From Vibrio sp. J1-1 (GTDB lineage Bacteria; Pseudomonadota; Gammaproteobacteria; Enterobacterales; Vibrionaceae): DNA of 64,000 nt. The notes beneath the pieces were generated by a model. The model was not told where the DNA came from and ran no database searches. It saw only the letters and a program-made list of their open reading frames with translations. Shown piece after piece: positions 55,412 to 64,000 of the stretch (position 1 is its first letter; the number at the start of each line of letters is the position of its first letter). A program made the position numbers and the translations under genes. The DNA lies in NCBI RefSeq assembly GCF_021728395.1, contig NZ_JAKKCM010000003.1, positions 186,001-250,000 on the forward strand, written 5' to 3'.

Positions 55412-56376
55412 ACCTCAAAATTGACGATCTTGCGAATCCACATCGAGCCGATAAATAGTGATATCATCCCTCCTATAATCATTTTTACACCGGTAGGGTG
55501 ATTATGTAGGATTGCAACATATTCTGGGTCCAATATAGAAATAATTATATACATCGCGAATGGAGCTAAAACAAGTACCCAAGCAGACATTCTCGATTCA
55601 GCAGATATAGTTTTAATTTTTCTTGCGAGCTTAAACCTTTCCCTTAACACACGAGATAACTTCTCAATATTCTCTATTAGGTTACCACCTGTCTCTTTTT
55701 GTAACAGAACAGCGCTGGAAAAAGCCATCATTGATACAGTTGGCACGCGTTCTGTCAATTGCATAATAGAAAGACGAATATCATAGCCGTAATTAAGTAA
55801 ACTAAACGTGTGTTGGAACTCTGGCCCGACTGGAGCAGGCATCTCTTTACCTACTTCACCAAATGCCTGGTTTATAGGTTGCCCAGCCTGGAGTACACGC
55901 TTGATAATATCGAGAGCTTCGGGAAGTTGCTCTTCAAACTTCATCAACCTATCGCCAATGCGTTTTTGAATAACGAAGTATTCCATAAGCCAGATAGCTA
56001 AAGCCATACCAATACATATATACCAAAGTTGCCCTATATACATCAGCAGTAACGCGACAATAACGCCGGAAATAAAGGATAAAAACAAAAACTTACCGAA
56101 GGTCATGTCTATACCTGCAAGTTCTAGTTTCTTTTTAAATACCTCAAATAAAGAAAACTGAACTAAAAAACGCTCAATCCCTGATAAGTTTTTAAGGGAG
56201 TTTTCCTTTAATAACGAAATACTTTCTTGATCGATATGTTTATGGCTTTCTTTAATGCGTTGAATTAAATGTCGATGTTTTACCTTTTTACCCGCAGAAG
56301 GCATTATCAACGCTTGGCTGATAAAAAATACAGATAAGAACAATAAGAGCAAAAAGAGCGGTAATTGACCTTCCAT
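55408..56376 (-). CDS. tadB: Tad pilus inner-membrane protein TadB
   Basis: TadB partners TadC in the inner-membrane platform of the Tad machine. The 322-residue product has an N-terminal helix (about 4-24), a pair of helices around 92-130, the T2SSF domain EEQLPEALDIIKRVLQAGQPINQAFGEVGKEMPAPVG (about 143-180), LLQKETGGNLIENIEKLSRVLRERFKL, and two C-terminal helices. Its start is 8 bp after the tadA stop and its end overlaps the tadC start. Confidence 0.93.
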   Translation of the reverse strand: MEGQLPLFLLLLFLSVFFISQALIMPSAGKKVKHRHLIQRIKESHKHIDQESISLLKENSLKNLSGIERFLVQFSLFEVFKKKLELAGIDMTFGKFLFLSFISGVIVALLLMYIGQLWYICIGMALAIWLMEYFVIQKRIGDRLMKFEEQLPEALDIIKRVLQAGQPINQAFGEVGKEMPAPVGPEFQHTFSLLNYGYDIRLSIMQLTERVPTVSMMAFSSAVLLQKETGGNLIENIEKLSRVLRERFKLARKIKTISAESRMSAWVLVLAPFAMYIIISILDPEYVAILHNHPTGVKMIIGGMISLFIGSMWIRKIVNFEV

Positions 56377-56384
56377 AAAGCCTC

Positions 56385-57830
56385 CTAGCGAACCTTCTCA
56401 TTGAATATTTCAAATGGAACGTCCAAACCTCTTTTGATGAGTTGGTCATGACAATCAGGAACAATCCCCGTGGCAATATAATCACCAATCACATTGCCAT
56501 TTTCATCCACACCCTGTCTTTGAAATTTAAAAATTTCTGACATGGTGATCACTTCACCTTCCATACCGTTAATCTCTTGAATACTGACCATACGGCGCTT
56601 ACCGTCTTCTTGCCTATCCATCTGCACTACCAGATTTATAGCTGAAGCTATTTGAGAACGGAGGTTTTTCGTCGAGACATTCCAGCCTGCCATTGAAAAC
56701 ATGTTTTCCACGCGACTTAAAGCATCTCTTGGTGTATTCGCGTGTATGGTCGCCAGAGAGCCATCATGGCCCGTATTCATTGCAGATAGCATGTCTACTG
56801 CTTCACTACCCCGCACCTCACCAACGACTATTCGATCTGGTCTCATACGCAGGGAATTTTTTACTAACTCACGCTGAGATATTTCGCCTTTACCCTCGAT
56901 ATTTGCGGGGCGAGTTTCCAGTCTAACCACATGAGGCTGCTGAAGCTGCAACTCGGCGGAATCTTCGATGGTAACGATACGTTGGTCAGAAGGAATAAAG
57001 CCGGATAAAATGTTCAGTGTGGTGGTTTTACCTGAACCCGTACCTCCAGAAATAAGAATGTTCAATTCACCAACAACTGCCGCATTAAGAAACTTGGCCA
57101 TCTCTTCTGAAAGAGAGTTAAGTTGCAATAAGTTATCCATATTAAGTCGTTCGACAGCAAAGCGCCGGATAGACACAGATGCACCATCAATAGCAAGCGG
57201 TGGGATAATTGCATTAAAACGAGAACCGTCTTTAAGGCGAGCATCCACCATAGGAGAAGACTCGTCAATTCGTCGACCCACTTGGCTGACTATTCGATCA
57301 ATAATACTTCGTAGATGTCGGTCGTCTAAAAATGTGTGTGGTGTTTTTTCCAGTTTACCGAACCGTTCAACAAATATACTTTTCGGACCGTTAACTAAAA
57401 TATCGGATACCGTGGAGTCCGCCAATAAAGGCTCAAGAGGCCCCAACCCAAAAATCTCATCCTCAATCTGACGAATCATTCGGTTACGCGCTTCCGAGCT
57501 CAACGGATGAGTTTGATCTTCCGCGATTAGGTGAACAACGGCTTCACGTAATTCTTCTTTGGCTCTATCTTCCTGAAGATGTGATAACAAACCTAAATCT
57601 AAGGTATCCAGTAACTTACTGTGATAGTAGTGTTTTATGGTCTGGTCATGCTCTAGCTGCTTTCGTTCAGCTTCCATCTTGCGGACCTTTTCTTCAATAG
57701 CTGAAGATTGCACGACACTATTAACACTACGCTTGGGTTTGGAAACAGGCTCCGCGTGAGTTTCAGATTTAGTATTCAGCAGTTCAGCTTGTGAAAAATT
57801 GCTGCCGACATTTTTCCTTTTAAAAAACAT
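56385..57830 (-). CDS. tadA: Tad pilus ATPase TadA (CpaF)
   Basis: TadA is the hexameric secretion ATPase that powers Flp pilus assembly. The 481-residue protein has a variable N-terminus, then the CpaF domain: [25 protein letters not shown] (about 125-149), Walker [15 protein letters not shown] (about 260-273), [12 protein letters not shown] with the Asp-box glutamates, [38 protein letters not shown] (Walker B and His box). All catalytic motifs are intact. It follows tadZ by 12 bp and precedes tadB. Confidence 0.96.
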   Translation of the reverse strand: MFFKRKNVGSNFSQAELLNTKSETHAEPVSKPKRSVNSVVQSSAIEEKVRKMEAERKQLEHDQTIKHYYHSKLLDTLDLGLLSHLQEDRAKEELREAVVHLIAEDQTHPLSSEARNRMIRQIEDEIFGLGPLEPLLADSTVSDILVNGPKSIFVERFGKLEKTPHTFLDDRHLRSIIDRIVSQVGRRIDESSPMVDARLKDGSRFNAIIPPLAIDGASVSIRRFAVERLNMDNLLQLNSLSEEMAKFLNAAVVGELNILISGGTGSGKTTTLNILSGFIPSDQRIVTIEDSAELQLQQPHVVRLETRPANIEGKGEISQRELVKNSLRMRPDRIVVGEVRGSEAVDMLSAMNTGHDGSLATIHANTPRDALSRVENMFSMAGWNVSTKNLRSQIASAINLVVQMDRQEDGKRRMVSIQEINGMEGEVITMSEIFKFQRQGVDENGNVIGDYIATGIVPDCHDQLIKRGLDVPFEIFNEKVR

Positions 57831-57842
57831 AGCGACTCCCTG

Positions 57843-59066
57843 CTAAGAAAATAATTTACCTAACCAACTTTGTGTTTGCTTATCTGCTGGCTCTTCCAAC
57901 TGGTGTGATATATCAATCAGAGACGACTTAATCGCACTATTTTTCTTTGATTGCACGATTGGCTTCCCTAGGTTGGAACACTCCATCGCAATAGAATAGT
58001 TGTTAGGTACCAAAAGAAGGTCTTGGTTTGGAAACGCTTGTTCAATGTCTTTAATCGTTATCGATGTTTTCTTTTCGTAACGATTAACAACCAACCTTAC
58101 CTGTCCACTGGTTAAACCATAGTCCAGTTGAAGAGACTTCAAGTAATTCGCTGCATGTTTAATTGACGTCACGTTTTGCTGCATAACCAGATAAACATAA
58201 GAGGCCGGCGCAACAACATGTTGGAACACATGCTCAACGCCATGAGACATATCGACAATAATATGTTTATAGTATTGACGTAACAAAGGGATTAAAGCAC
58301 TAACCTTTGTCGCTCGATCATAATTATCTTTAATATTATCAGCACTAAAACACAAATAGTTTACACCTGAAGAGTGCTTATAAACCAAGCCATCTAATGA
58401 TAAGTCATCAAGATCATTCATCGCATCAATGACATCATTAATACTGTACTTGGGCTTACTATTCAGATAATCCGCAGCGTCACTAAACTGCATACCGAGA
58501 TCAATCAATAGGACTTTGCCTTTTGAATACTCAGATAACGCAATGGCAGTATTCAATGCCACTGTTGTTGCTCCAGAGCCGCCTTTAGTATTAATAAATA
58601 GAGACAATTCACCTATCTCGCTGCTTGAAGCCTTTTCGTTTGCGATATCCTCTAAAAGTGGTAGCAACTCATAAAAACCGACTTCGCGATGAAGGTAATC
58701 TGAGGCACCTAATTTTAGCGCTAACTTCAGTGATGTGGTGTCATGCTCATCACCAAAAACCACCAATGCGGTCTGATTGCGTTGCAAATTTCCTTCATTG
58801 GAATAAATGTGCGATATCTTTTGTGCCCAACTACTTCCCGCTTCAATGTAAATAACATCAGGTACTCGTCTATCACCTAAGGCAGTCACGGCTATCTTGC
58901 TTAAATCCAACCACTCAATATTAACATTTACGCATTTGGACAACTCTGATTCCATAGTACTTTTGAACTCATCGGTTGCGTAAATCACCCAAATATTGAT
59001 ATTAGTTTTTAGGGAATGGATGCTGTTTGTTTTAATTTCTTTATTTAATTCTACTGGTTTCAACAT
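57843..59066 (-). CDS. tadZ: Tad pilus localisation protein TadZ (CpaE)
   Basis: TadZ is a ParA/MinD-like protein that places the Tad machine, often at a cell pole. The N-terminal part (1-145) looks like an atypical response-receiver fold; the ATPase-like half starts with FINTKGGSGATTVALNTAIAL (about 158-178), where the canonical Walker lysine position is alanine, as is usual in TadZ/CpaE, then VLLIDLGMQFSDAADYL and VDMSHGVEHVFQHV. The start at ATG 59064-59066 follows GGGGAG by 5 bases, giving 407 residues. It begins 2 bp after the tadF stop. Confidence 0.9.
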   Translation of the reverse strand: MLKPVELNKEIKTNSIHSLKTNINIWVIYATDEFKSTMESELSKCVNVNIEWLDLSKIAVTALGDRRVPDVIYIEAGSSWAQKISHIYSNEGNLQRNQTALVVFGDEHDTTSLKLALKLGASDYLHREVGFYELLPLLEDIANEKASSSEIGELSLFINTKGGSGATTVALNTAIALSEYSKGKVLLIDLGMQFSDAADYLNSKPKYSINDVIDAMNDLDDLSLDGLVYKHSSGVNYLCFSADNIKDNYDRATKVSALIPLLRQYYKHIIVDMSHGVEHVFQHVVAPASYVYLVMQQNVTSIKHAANYLKSLQLDYGLTSGQVRLVVNRYEKKTSITIKDIEQAFPNQDLLLVPNNYSIAMECSNLGKPIVQSKKNSAIKSSLIDISHQLEEPADKQTQSWLGKLFS

Positions 59067-59068
59067 AA

Positions 59069-59626
59069 CTACTCCCCGCAATCTTCTCTTTCAGGCAAAC
59101 CTTCACCTTCCGGCCTCAAAACTCCCAAGCTTTCAGCAGGTAAAATGGTCTGAAATTTCGGGCTAATACCAACCGCGTTGATTAAAGCCGATAAAACAAA
59201 AAATTTGAATTCATAATCAGCTTCGGCTTTAACAAAACGAATATGAGAAAATAGTTCATTAAGTGTCTCGATATCAGCTGTAGCTGACGAAAATTCAGCA
59301 ACCTCTGCGTCAGTTAGTGCTTCTATCTGAAGGTTTCCATCATCATCTTTCTCCGCTTTAATGTAACTAATTTTCAAATTCTCAGAAGAGAAGCCTGGTG
59401 GATATAGACTTTTTAGCGCAGGTAACTCCGGAATGTCATCTCGGTCAGCGATATAACATACCGTTGCTAAACGAGCCGCTCTGCGCGTGACTTCATTGGC
59501 CATCTGTATGGAATAAAAATAAAGAGCAAATTCGATAATCGCGAAAATGACCAACAATACAGCTAATGCTATCAAGGTAAATTCAACCTGAGTGACTCCC
59601 TTCTGTTTCACTATCAACCTTTTCAT
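59069..59626 (-). CDS. tadF: TadF-like pseudopilin
   Basis: The 185-residue TadE/TadF family protein has the prepilin-like N-terminus KQKGVTQVEFTLIALAVLLVIFAIIEFALYFYSIQMANEVTRRAARLATVC (about 8-58), with a basic stretch and a glycine before the hydrophobic helix and a glutamate at the +5-like position. Such pseudopilins are processed by the TadV peptidase and join the assembly. It overlaps tadE by 4 bases. I call it TadF by position and its cysteine-bearing C-terminus; TadE/TadF naming between the two small pseudopilins is partly convention. Confidence 0.85.
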   Translation of the reverse strand: MKRLIVKQKGVTQVEFTLIALAVLLVIFAIIEFALYFYSIQMANEVTRRAARLATVCYIADRDDIPELPALKSLYPPGFSSENLKISYIKAEKDDDGNLQIEALTDAEVAEFSSATADIETLNELFSHIRFVKAEADYEFKFFVLSALINAVGISPKFQTILPAESLGVLRPEGEGLPEREDCGE

Positions 59627-60108
59627 GGTGAAGTCCTCATTTTACTGGATGCATCGATAGTGAACTCCAAAGAGGTATCAGAAAAAGGAAGACGGCTAAA
59701 GAATGGTACATAGGTGTAACTGGCTGATACCGTCACCTCCTTTGATTCGACTGTAGGTTCAGTAATCTTTACATCTGTTTCTGTCGCATCAAGATAGCTG
59801 AGAACTTTTTCATCACCACCTGCTAGGTCTAGTTCTGGCTTACCGTATACCACCATATTTCTGATATGCTGTTTATCCGCAATACCGCTGAAGTTAAGCG
59901 TACCGTACGTATCCACTACGGCGTACCGAACGCCATTTTGCAGCGCTTTATTTATTTCGGTGTACTGGATAAACGCCCTACCAACATCAATCAACAAAAC
60001 GGCAAGCATAAGCAACGCAGGCAAACAAATAATAAATTCAAGCATCGCTAGACCAGTTTGATTATTGCGACTGCCTGTAAATAAAGGAGGAGTTTTAAGC
60101 GTGTTCAT
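59623..60108 (-). CDS. tadE: TadE-like pseudopilin
   Basis: The 161-residue TadE-like protein has a short basic lead and pseudopilin helix GLAMLEFIICLPALLMLAVLLIDVGRAFIQYTEINKALQNGVRYAVVD (about 19-66), then a beta-rich exported domain. The start at ATG 60108 follows GGAGAG; a further 18 codons upstream are open but overlap tadG and lack a fit to the family. It begins directly after the tadG stop and overlaps the next gene by ATGA. Confidence 0.85.
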   Translation of the reverse strand: MNTLKTPPLFTGSRNNQTGLAMLEFIICLPALLMLAVLLIDVGRAFIQYTEINKALQNGVRYAVVDTYGTLNFSGIADKQHIRNMVVYGKPELDLAGGDEKVLSYLDATETDVKITEPTVESKEVTVSASYTYVPFFSRLPFSDTSLEFTIDASSKMRTSP

Positions 60109-60109
60109 A

Positions 60110-61483
60110 TCATGACTCTCCGCTTTCCGGGTCTTTATAGAGTTGAATTTTATATGGACCAATTTTCTCTGTACTAGGATCTATTCCCGTTGAGGCGTTT
60201 TGTACTGTGCAATTCTCAAGAAATTGACCAAATATAATTGAATTGCCTATATCAACCCTTTGAGTTACAAAAAAACAACCTAACCCTAGTACTTTCACTT
60301 CCATTTTACCGCCACTTTTCGTCGTACTATCACAATCAATTATTGGCACTCGTAGAACTCTTCTTCCTTCCTCGCCAGATTGTTCATAATATTCAGGTTT
60401 ACACGCCCTCTCACCTCCCATGCCTTCACAGGACTGTAACGAGTTATAGTAATCAGCGTAATAAAACGCTGTATTACCAGGGTCCTCACCATTATTATCC
60501 GCAATCTCGGCCTGCTCATACTCAGTCTTATAGTTTTCATAAGTAACATTGGATTCTTCCAGATACTTGTCAGGATTAATCGGTATCGTCTCAACTTCTC
60601 CTTCAACTTCTCCCTCAACAACTATCGGGTCGTCGCCATCAAACCTTGTATTCAGCCCTTTTGCGACAGGACCAGCACCAACCCCAGGCTCCGTCCAAAT
60701 GCTTTGCCCAACCGTGATACAAGTACTTGAATTACCGGCCAATAACTCATTTACCGTGTCTTTACCTTGACCAAAATCTAAAAGGTTATAGTTACCAGCT
60801 CCAATTCCGCTCTCTTTATGACTAGGCGGTTTTAAAACGTGCACCGTATCGGCATCTTTGTCATTCTCCGCATCGTAGTTAGGATTATCCGCCGGAATAT
60901 ATCCCCATGCTAAATCAGTTGAAGTGGTGGTTGCACACATACCAATTGGCGATATGTTGCATGTCCGATTGATAGGTGCGCTTGGGCCAGCAACAGCGCT
61001 GGCAGATACACTTTTTCCGACACCAAAAATGCGGCTTAAAAACTGGGTTAAAGAGATATCACTGACAGCCACTCTTACATAGATGTCACCGTCACTGTCC
61101 GGCGTGAATTCATCGGCAGGAAGAAATGAACCTTTTTCTTTAGTATTAGAGAAAGTGATGGATATATCGCCAGCCATTCCTTCTTCTTCAGCAGCCAGTT
61201 CTTGGTTACCCATAGATTCGGCGAAGCTTTTCAAAGCATCTATAGCCGCAGTTTCAGCGAGTTCAACAACCAAAGAAGCATCTTCAGCATCATCAGCTAC
61301 AACTGCGGATGCTAAAGCCGCAGAATCCACAGCATTTTGTAAACGAGCTTTATTGAGCACCTGGTGATTCAGGTCTATCGCAAAAGCGCCCATGCCAATT
61401 AAAATCAGCATAATTACGCTAATCAAAACCAAAGTAATCCCTTGCTGAGATCGCTTTGGCCTTATTGGATTTCTGGAGCTCAT
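60110..61483 (-). CDS. tadG: TadG-like pilus assembly protein
   Basis: The 457-residue protein has the TadG N-terminus QQGITLVLISVIMLILIGMGAFAIDLNHQVLNKARLQNAVDSAALASAVVADD (about 13-65), a membrane helix followed by the alanine-rich helix common to TadG. The remainder is a large exported domain with six or more cysteines (RTCNISPIGMCATTT, SLQSCEGMGGERACKPEYYE), which may form disulfides. I see no von Willebrand MIDAS motif, unlike some TadG proteins. A 12-bp repeat encodes VEGEVEGEVE near residue 290. It lies between rcpA and tadE, earlier than in the Aggregatibacter tad order. Confidence 0.85.
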   Translation of the reverse strand: MSSRNPIRPKRSQQGITLVLISVIMLILIGMGAFAIDLNHQVLNKARLQNAVDSAALASAVVADDAEDASLVVELAETAAIDALKSFAESMGNQELAAEEEGMAGDISITFSNTKEKGSFLPADEFTPDSDGDIYVRVAVSDISLTQFLSRIFGVGKSVSASAVAGPSAPINRTCNISPIGMCATTTSTDLAWGYIPADNPNYDAENDKDADTVHVLKPPSHKESGIGAGNYNLLDFGQGKDTVNELLAGNSSTCITVGQSIWTEPGVGAGPVAKGLNTRFDGDDPIVVEGEVEGEVETIPINPDKYLEESNVTYENYKTEYEQAEIADNNGEDPGNTAFYYADYYNSLQSCEGMGGERACKPEYYEQSGEEGRRVLRVPIIDCDSTTKSGGKMEVKVLGLGCFFVTQRVDIGNSIIFGQFLENCTVQNASTGIDPSTEKIGPYKIQLYKDPESGES

Positions 61484-61509
61484 AGCCGCCTCCTAAGTGA
61501 TAGCATCAC

Positions 61510-61731
61510 TTAATCTTTCTTGTCACCATTATTGTTGTACACTTCCAAACTGGTTTGTGTACGTTCACCACTACCCTCTGGTAGGTAATCTATGTTTTCA
61601 TACCATGCGTCCGGGTTAAGTGTCTGTTCTGCTTGCAGTTGATTTAAAGCAACACCCAATTCAGGATCATTCGCGCAACCTGTTAAGATAAGAGTAAAGA
61701 AACAAATTGCTAATTTTATTAAGTTTTTCAT
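61510..61731 (-). CDS. small Tad-locus lipoprotein
   Basis: The 73-residue lipoprotein has signal MKNLIKLAICFFTLILTGCANDPE, lipobox LTGC, cysteine at residue 19. The mature part is only about 55 residues, polar, ending NNNGDKKD. The ATG at 61729-61731 is preceded by GGGAGAG, a strong site; an overlapping longer frame upstream runs into rcpA and is unlikely. It occupies the place of rcpB between rcpA and the tad genes but is far shorter than RcpB. It may be a pilotin-like helper of the secretin; that is inference. Confidence 0.75.
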   Translation of the reverse strand: MKNLIKLAICFFTLILTGCANDPELGVALNQLQAEQTLNPDAWYENIDYLPEGSGERTQTSLEVYNNNGDKKD

Positions 61732-61744
61732 TCTGCTCTCCCTC

Positions 61745-63211
61745 TTAAAGACTATGGCCAAACTGGCCATCTGTCCCACCTTCACCTGATGTAAACTGGT
61801 ACTCGGTTTGATCTTGAACACTAGCATTGGAATTGTCGTCTAGCTTATACTTATCAAAGTCTAAACTCGCTCCCTTACCAAGCAGATAGAACTCCACATC
61901 GTTCGGGCTAACGAAACCATCTGTTGGCAGTGTAAATCTGCGTCGGTCTACCGGCCTCGCTAAACGCGGCGTAACTAGAATAACTAACTCCGTCTCTCCT
62001 GAAGTAAATTGCTCACTCTTAAATAGACGCCCTAATACCGGTAAATCAGAAACGCCCGGCAAACCTTCATCGACATTTCGAGCGTTTTCACTCAGTAGCC
62101 CTGCAATACCTATAGTTTGCCCGTCAGCCAACTCTAAGGTACTGCCAGCGCTACGCTTAGTCAGTGGTGGGATGTAGTACGCAGCATTTGTATCACCAAC
62201 GCTAAAGGTCACTACACCAGAAGTCGCCAGCTCACTCACGCTGACATTGAGCTTTAAATTGATTTTTTTATCACTAAGAATATAGGGTATAAAATCCAGT
62301 GTTACGCCAAATTCTTTATAATCGATGGTGATGCCATCTTCGTTCGGAACGGGAATTGGGAATTCACCACCAGCAACAAACTCGGCTTTGGTGCCACTCA
62401 ATGCCGTCAAGCTCGGTTCAGCTAATACCTTAGCCACTCCATTTTGTTTTGCGATATCAAGAGCAAACGTAAATAGCGTATTGCTGTCGAGAAAAGAGCC
62501 TAAGAAACCAAACTCGTTAACACCAGCGTTACCACTCAAGATCGGCCCAATATCATCAATCGCACTGCCTATTGTTGTCGCTCCCCAGGTAATGTCGCCA
62601 CTTTTTTGAAAGAAATGAAAATTAGAATCAAAAGTCCTAACTAAAGATCGTTGTACTTCTGCAACTGTCACTTCAAGCGTCACTTGTTGTGCGCCTCCGA
62701 TGGACAACAAATTGATAACTGGGCTGTCATTCTCTTCATCTTCACTTTCATCAGCGGCATTACCAGCCGCAAAGGTCTCTGCAACTTTAATCGCCACATC
62801 CATATTTTGCTGGCTACTGACTAAACCTCTGAGTACGATTTTGTCTTGAGTACTATGCACCTCAATATTCTCATCAGGCAAAAACTGATGAAGCTTTGAT
62901 TTCAACGTATTAAGATCATGCGTCACTTCGACGTTAAACGATTCAATAATTCGGCCGCTACGATCCCAGACCGATACATTAGTAGTACCGAGCTTTTTAC
63001 CAATCAAATACAACTCGTTAGATCTCAGCACCAAGATATCCAGTATGCTGGGATCACCTAAGGTCACTTTTTTAGCACTACCTGAAATCATCAGTTGAGT
63101 AGACTGGTGGTGAGGTACAGCGACGACACGCCCCGATTGAGCAGCGGCATAAACATTAACGCTGGCTAATACCATGATTAAGTGGCTTAAAATTAATATT
63201 GTTATTTTCAT
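61745..63211 (-). CDS. rcpA: Tad pilus secretin RcpA (CpaC)
   Basis: This is the outer-membrane secretin through which the Flp pilus emerges. The 488-residue precursor starts with signal MKITILILSHLIMVLASVNVYA. N-terminal domain: SAKKVTLGDPSILDILVLRSNELYLIGKKLGTTNVSVWD (about 45-85); BON-like middle: LRGLVSSQQNMDVAIKVAE; the secretin core runs from about 235 to 435 with VLAEPSLTALSGTKAEFVAGGEFPIPVPNEDG and TELVILVTPRLARPVDRR. It is 7 bp after rcpC. All expected blocks are present. Confidence 0.94.
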   Translation of the reverse strand: MKITILILSHLIMVLASVNVYAAAQSGRVVAVPHHQSTQLMISGSAKKVTLGDPSILDILVLRSNELYLIGKKLGTTNVSVWDRSGRIIESFNVEVTHDLNTLKSKLHQFLPDENIEVHSTQDKIVLRGLVSSQQNMDVAIKVAETFAAGNAADESEDEENDSPVINLLSIGGAQQVTLEVTVAEVQRSLVRTFDSNFHFFQKSGDITWGATTIGSAIDDIGPILSGNAGVNEFGFLGSFLDSNTLFTFALDIAKQNGVAKVLAEPSLTALSGTKAEFVAGGEFPIPVPNEDGITIDYKEFGVTLDFIPYILSDKKINLKLNVSVSELATSGVVTFSVGDTNAAYYIPPLTKRSAGSTLELADGQTIGIAGLLSENARNVDEGLPGVSDLPVLGRLFKSEQFTSGETELVILVTPRLARPVDRRRFTLPTDGFVSPNDVEFYLLGKGASLDFDKYKLDDNSNASVQDQTEYQFTSGEGGTDGQFGHSL

Positions 63212-63218
63212 AATTCAC

Positions 63219-63956
63219 CTAATTGCTCACGCGTACATTGGAAGTTTGAGAACCTTTAATCACGGTCACACTTGGACGTGGTGTATACGTTCTTTTTGGC
63301 GGCGCTTTATCGACGGTTAGCGGGTTTCTTAATGCTAACTGAATACTTCCTTTACTTTTTTCCGTTAACAGCTTTTCAGCTTCTTTTGGCGACACTTCTA
63401 AGGTAACCGCTCGAACAATCACTGGCTTGTTATCTTTGGTTCTTGCCGTTTGGTCCACCGCCAACACTTTAATATTCTTCAATACGGTACTGGTTCCGTT
63501 ACCTTTTGTATTTAGCACATCAACTTTATTACCAGGGAGTAGAAAACCTGCAACGCCAATTACATCGTTGACTCGAATCGTAAGAGCCCGCTTATCTTCA
63601 GGTATCATGGCGGCTAATGTCACCCCTTCACCAAGTACGGCTATCCGGTTTGGGTTTACTAGTTCGCCTTCATAAATCGAGTTGGAAGCTACTTTGCCAA
63701 TCGCTTGAGATGGCTCCGTAAGCGTTGTTTCTTCTATCCAATCGACTTCCATTAGTCTCGTTTTTAGGTGCTTCTCTTCAATAATAACGCCTGGTTCTAT
63801 TTCCATTGCAGCCACAAGGACCGGGTGTCGCTCGACTTCTTCAAGCTTCACTGTGGGCTGCGTCTGACTATCTAACCACTGCTTTGCAATCATCACGGCC
63901 CCCAAACCAAACGCAATTGATAGCAATAGCAGCATGACAATTTGTGTCCTGCTCAT
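63219..63956 (-). CDS. rcpC: Tad pilus assembly protein RcpC (CpaB)
   Basis: RcpC/CpaB is a periplasmic protein tethered by an N-terminal helix and needed for the secretin complex. The 245-residue product has helix IVMLLLLSIAFGLGAVMIAKQWL (about 6-28), then an SAF domain: HPVLVAAMEIEPGVIIEEKHLKTRLMEVDWI (about 44-74), ALTIRVNDVIGVAGFLLPGNKVDVL (about 124-148), the RcpC signature. The ATG overlaps the end of an upstream frame by ATGA, so the two are coupled. Confidence 0.93.
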   Translation of the reverse strand: MSRTQIVMLLLLSIAFGLGAVMIAKQWLDSQTQPTVKLEEVERHPVLVAAMEIEPGVIIEEKHLKTRLMEVDWIEETTLTEPSQAIGKVASNSIYEGELVNPNRIAVLGEGVTLAAMIPEDKRALTIRVNDVIGVAGFLLPGNKVDVLNTKGNGTSTVLKNIKVLAVDQTARTKDNKPVIVRAVTLEVSPKEAEKLLTEKSKGSIQLALRNPLTVDKAPPKRTYTPRPSVTVIKGSQTSNVRVSN

Positions 63957-64000
63957 GACATCCCCTCATTTTTATTCATCAACGGTAAAATAGAGCCCCC
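63953..64000 (-). CDS. C-terminus of the next tad gene, probably prepilin peptidase TadV
   Basis: A frame enters from the window edge, stays open for 15 codons (GGSILPLMNKNEGMS) and stops at 63953-63955, overlapping the rcpC start by ATGA. Position between rcpC and the expected flp gene, and a glycine-hydrophobic ending, suit the TadV/CpaA peptidase, but too little is present for proof. Confidence 0.45.
   Translation of the reverse strand, partial: GGSILPLMNKNEGMS

Noticed and set aside
58572-58600. Loss of the Walker A lysine in tadZ as a sign of decay
   Set aside because: An altered P-loop is usual in TadZ/CpaE proteins and the gene is otherwise intact.

Overview
The window reads as a piece of the large chromosome of a Vibrio, most likely of the Harveyi clade (V. 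parahaemolyticus, V. alginolyticus, V. harveyi and relatives). The reasons are the Na+-pumping NADH:quinone reductase operon, the Vibrio outer membrane protein OmpK, a Vibrio-type intergenic inverted-repeat element, a matching site for the LuxR/OpaR quorum-sensing regulator, and a vibrio-style tad pilus locus. The species cannot be settled by reading alone. I saw no rRNA, tRNA, CRISPR array, prophage or insertion sequence.

Layout. 1-4072 (minus): nqrA-B-C-D and the first codons of nqrE. 4542-8860: bolA, rlmG, yajG, a periplasmic cyclophilin and ampG; the bolA-yajG-ampG grouping is shared with E. coli. 8935-12173 (minus): a compact four-gene operon holding a LON-domain protein, a repeat lipoprotein (DUF4397), an ECF sigma factor and its zinc anti-sigma factor ChrR, led by a promoter that fits the sigma factor's own consensus. 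12494-13285: ompK, with quorum-sensing and CRP sites upstream. 13395-22005: panE, yajL, csdA, a diguanylate cyclase, csdE, tcdA, mltA, a DUF2850-like protein and argA. 22045-31701 (minus): recC, recB, recD. 32013-35840: an MscS channel, a TDT transporter with a divergent LysR regulator, and SOS-controlled yebG. 36309-37340: dapD, preceded by the inverted-repeat element.

37419-45797 is a complete glycerol/glycerol-3-phosphate regulon: glpT-glpQ diverge from glpF-glpK, glpR and glpD. GlpQ releases glycerol-3-phosphate (G3P) from glycerophosphodiesters, GlpT and GlpF import G3P and glycerol, GlpK phosphorylates glycerol, GlpD oxidises G3P to the quinone pool, and GlpR represses. 45947-53335 holds zntB, nnrS (with a clear NsrR-type nitric-oxide operator), a gamma-glutamylcyclotransferase, two tandem LacI-family regulators, and a LysR regulator divergent from chromate transporter chrA.

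53414-64000 (minus) is most of a tad (tight adherence, Flp pilus) locus: the end of a probable prepilin peptidase, rcpC/cpaB, secretin rcpA/cpaC, a tiny lipoprotein, tadG, tadE, tadF, tadZ, tadA, tadB, tadC and tadD, closed by a terminator. The flp pilin gene would lie beyond 64000.

Most of the window is core genome. The best candidates for new biology are the ECF/ChrR operon with its two unusual partners, and the regulatory sites: LuxR/OpaR plus CRP at ompK, NsrR at nnrS, the tcdA promoter nested in the mltA terminator, and the shared motif in the glp promoters.
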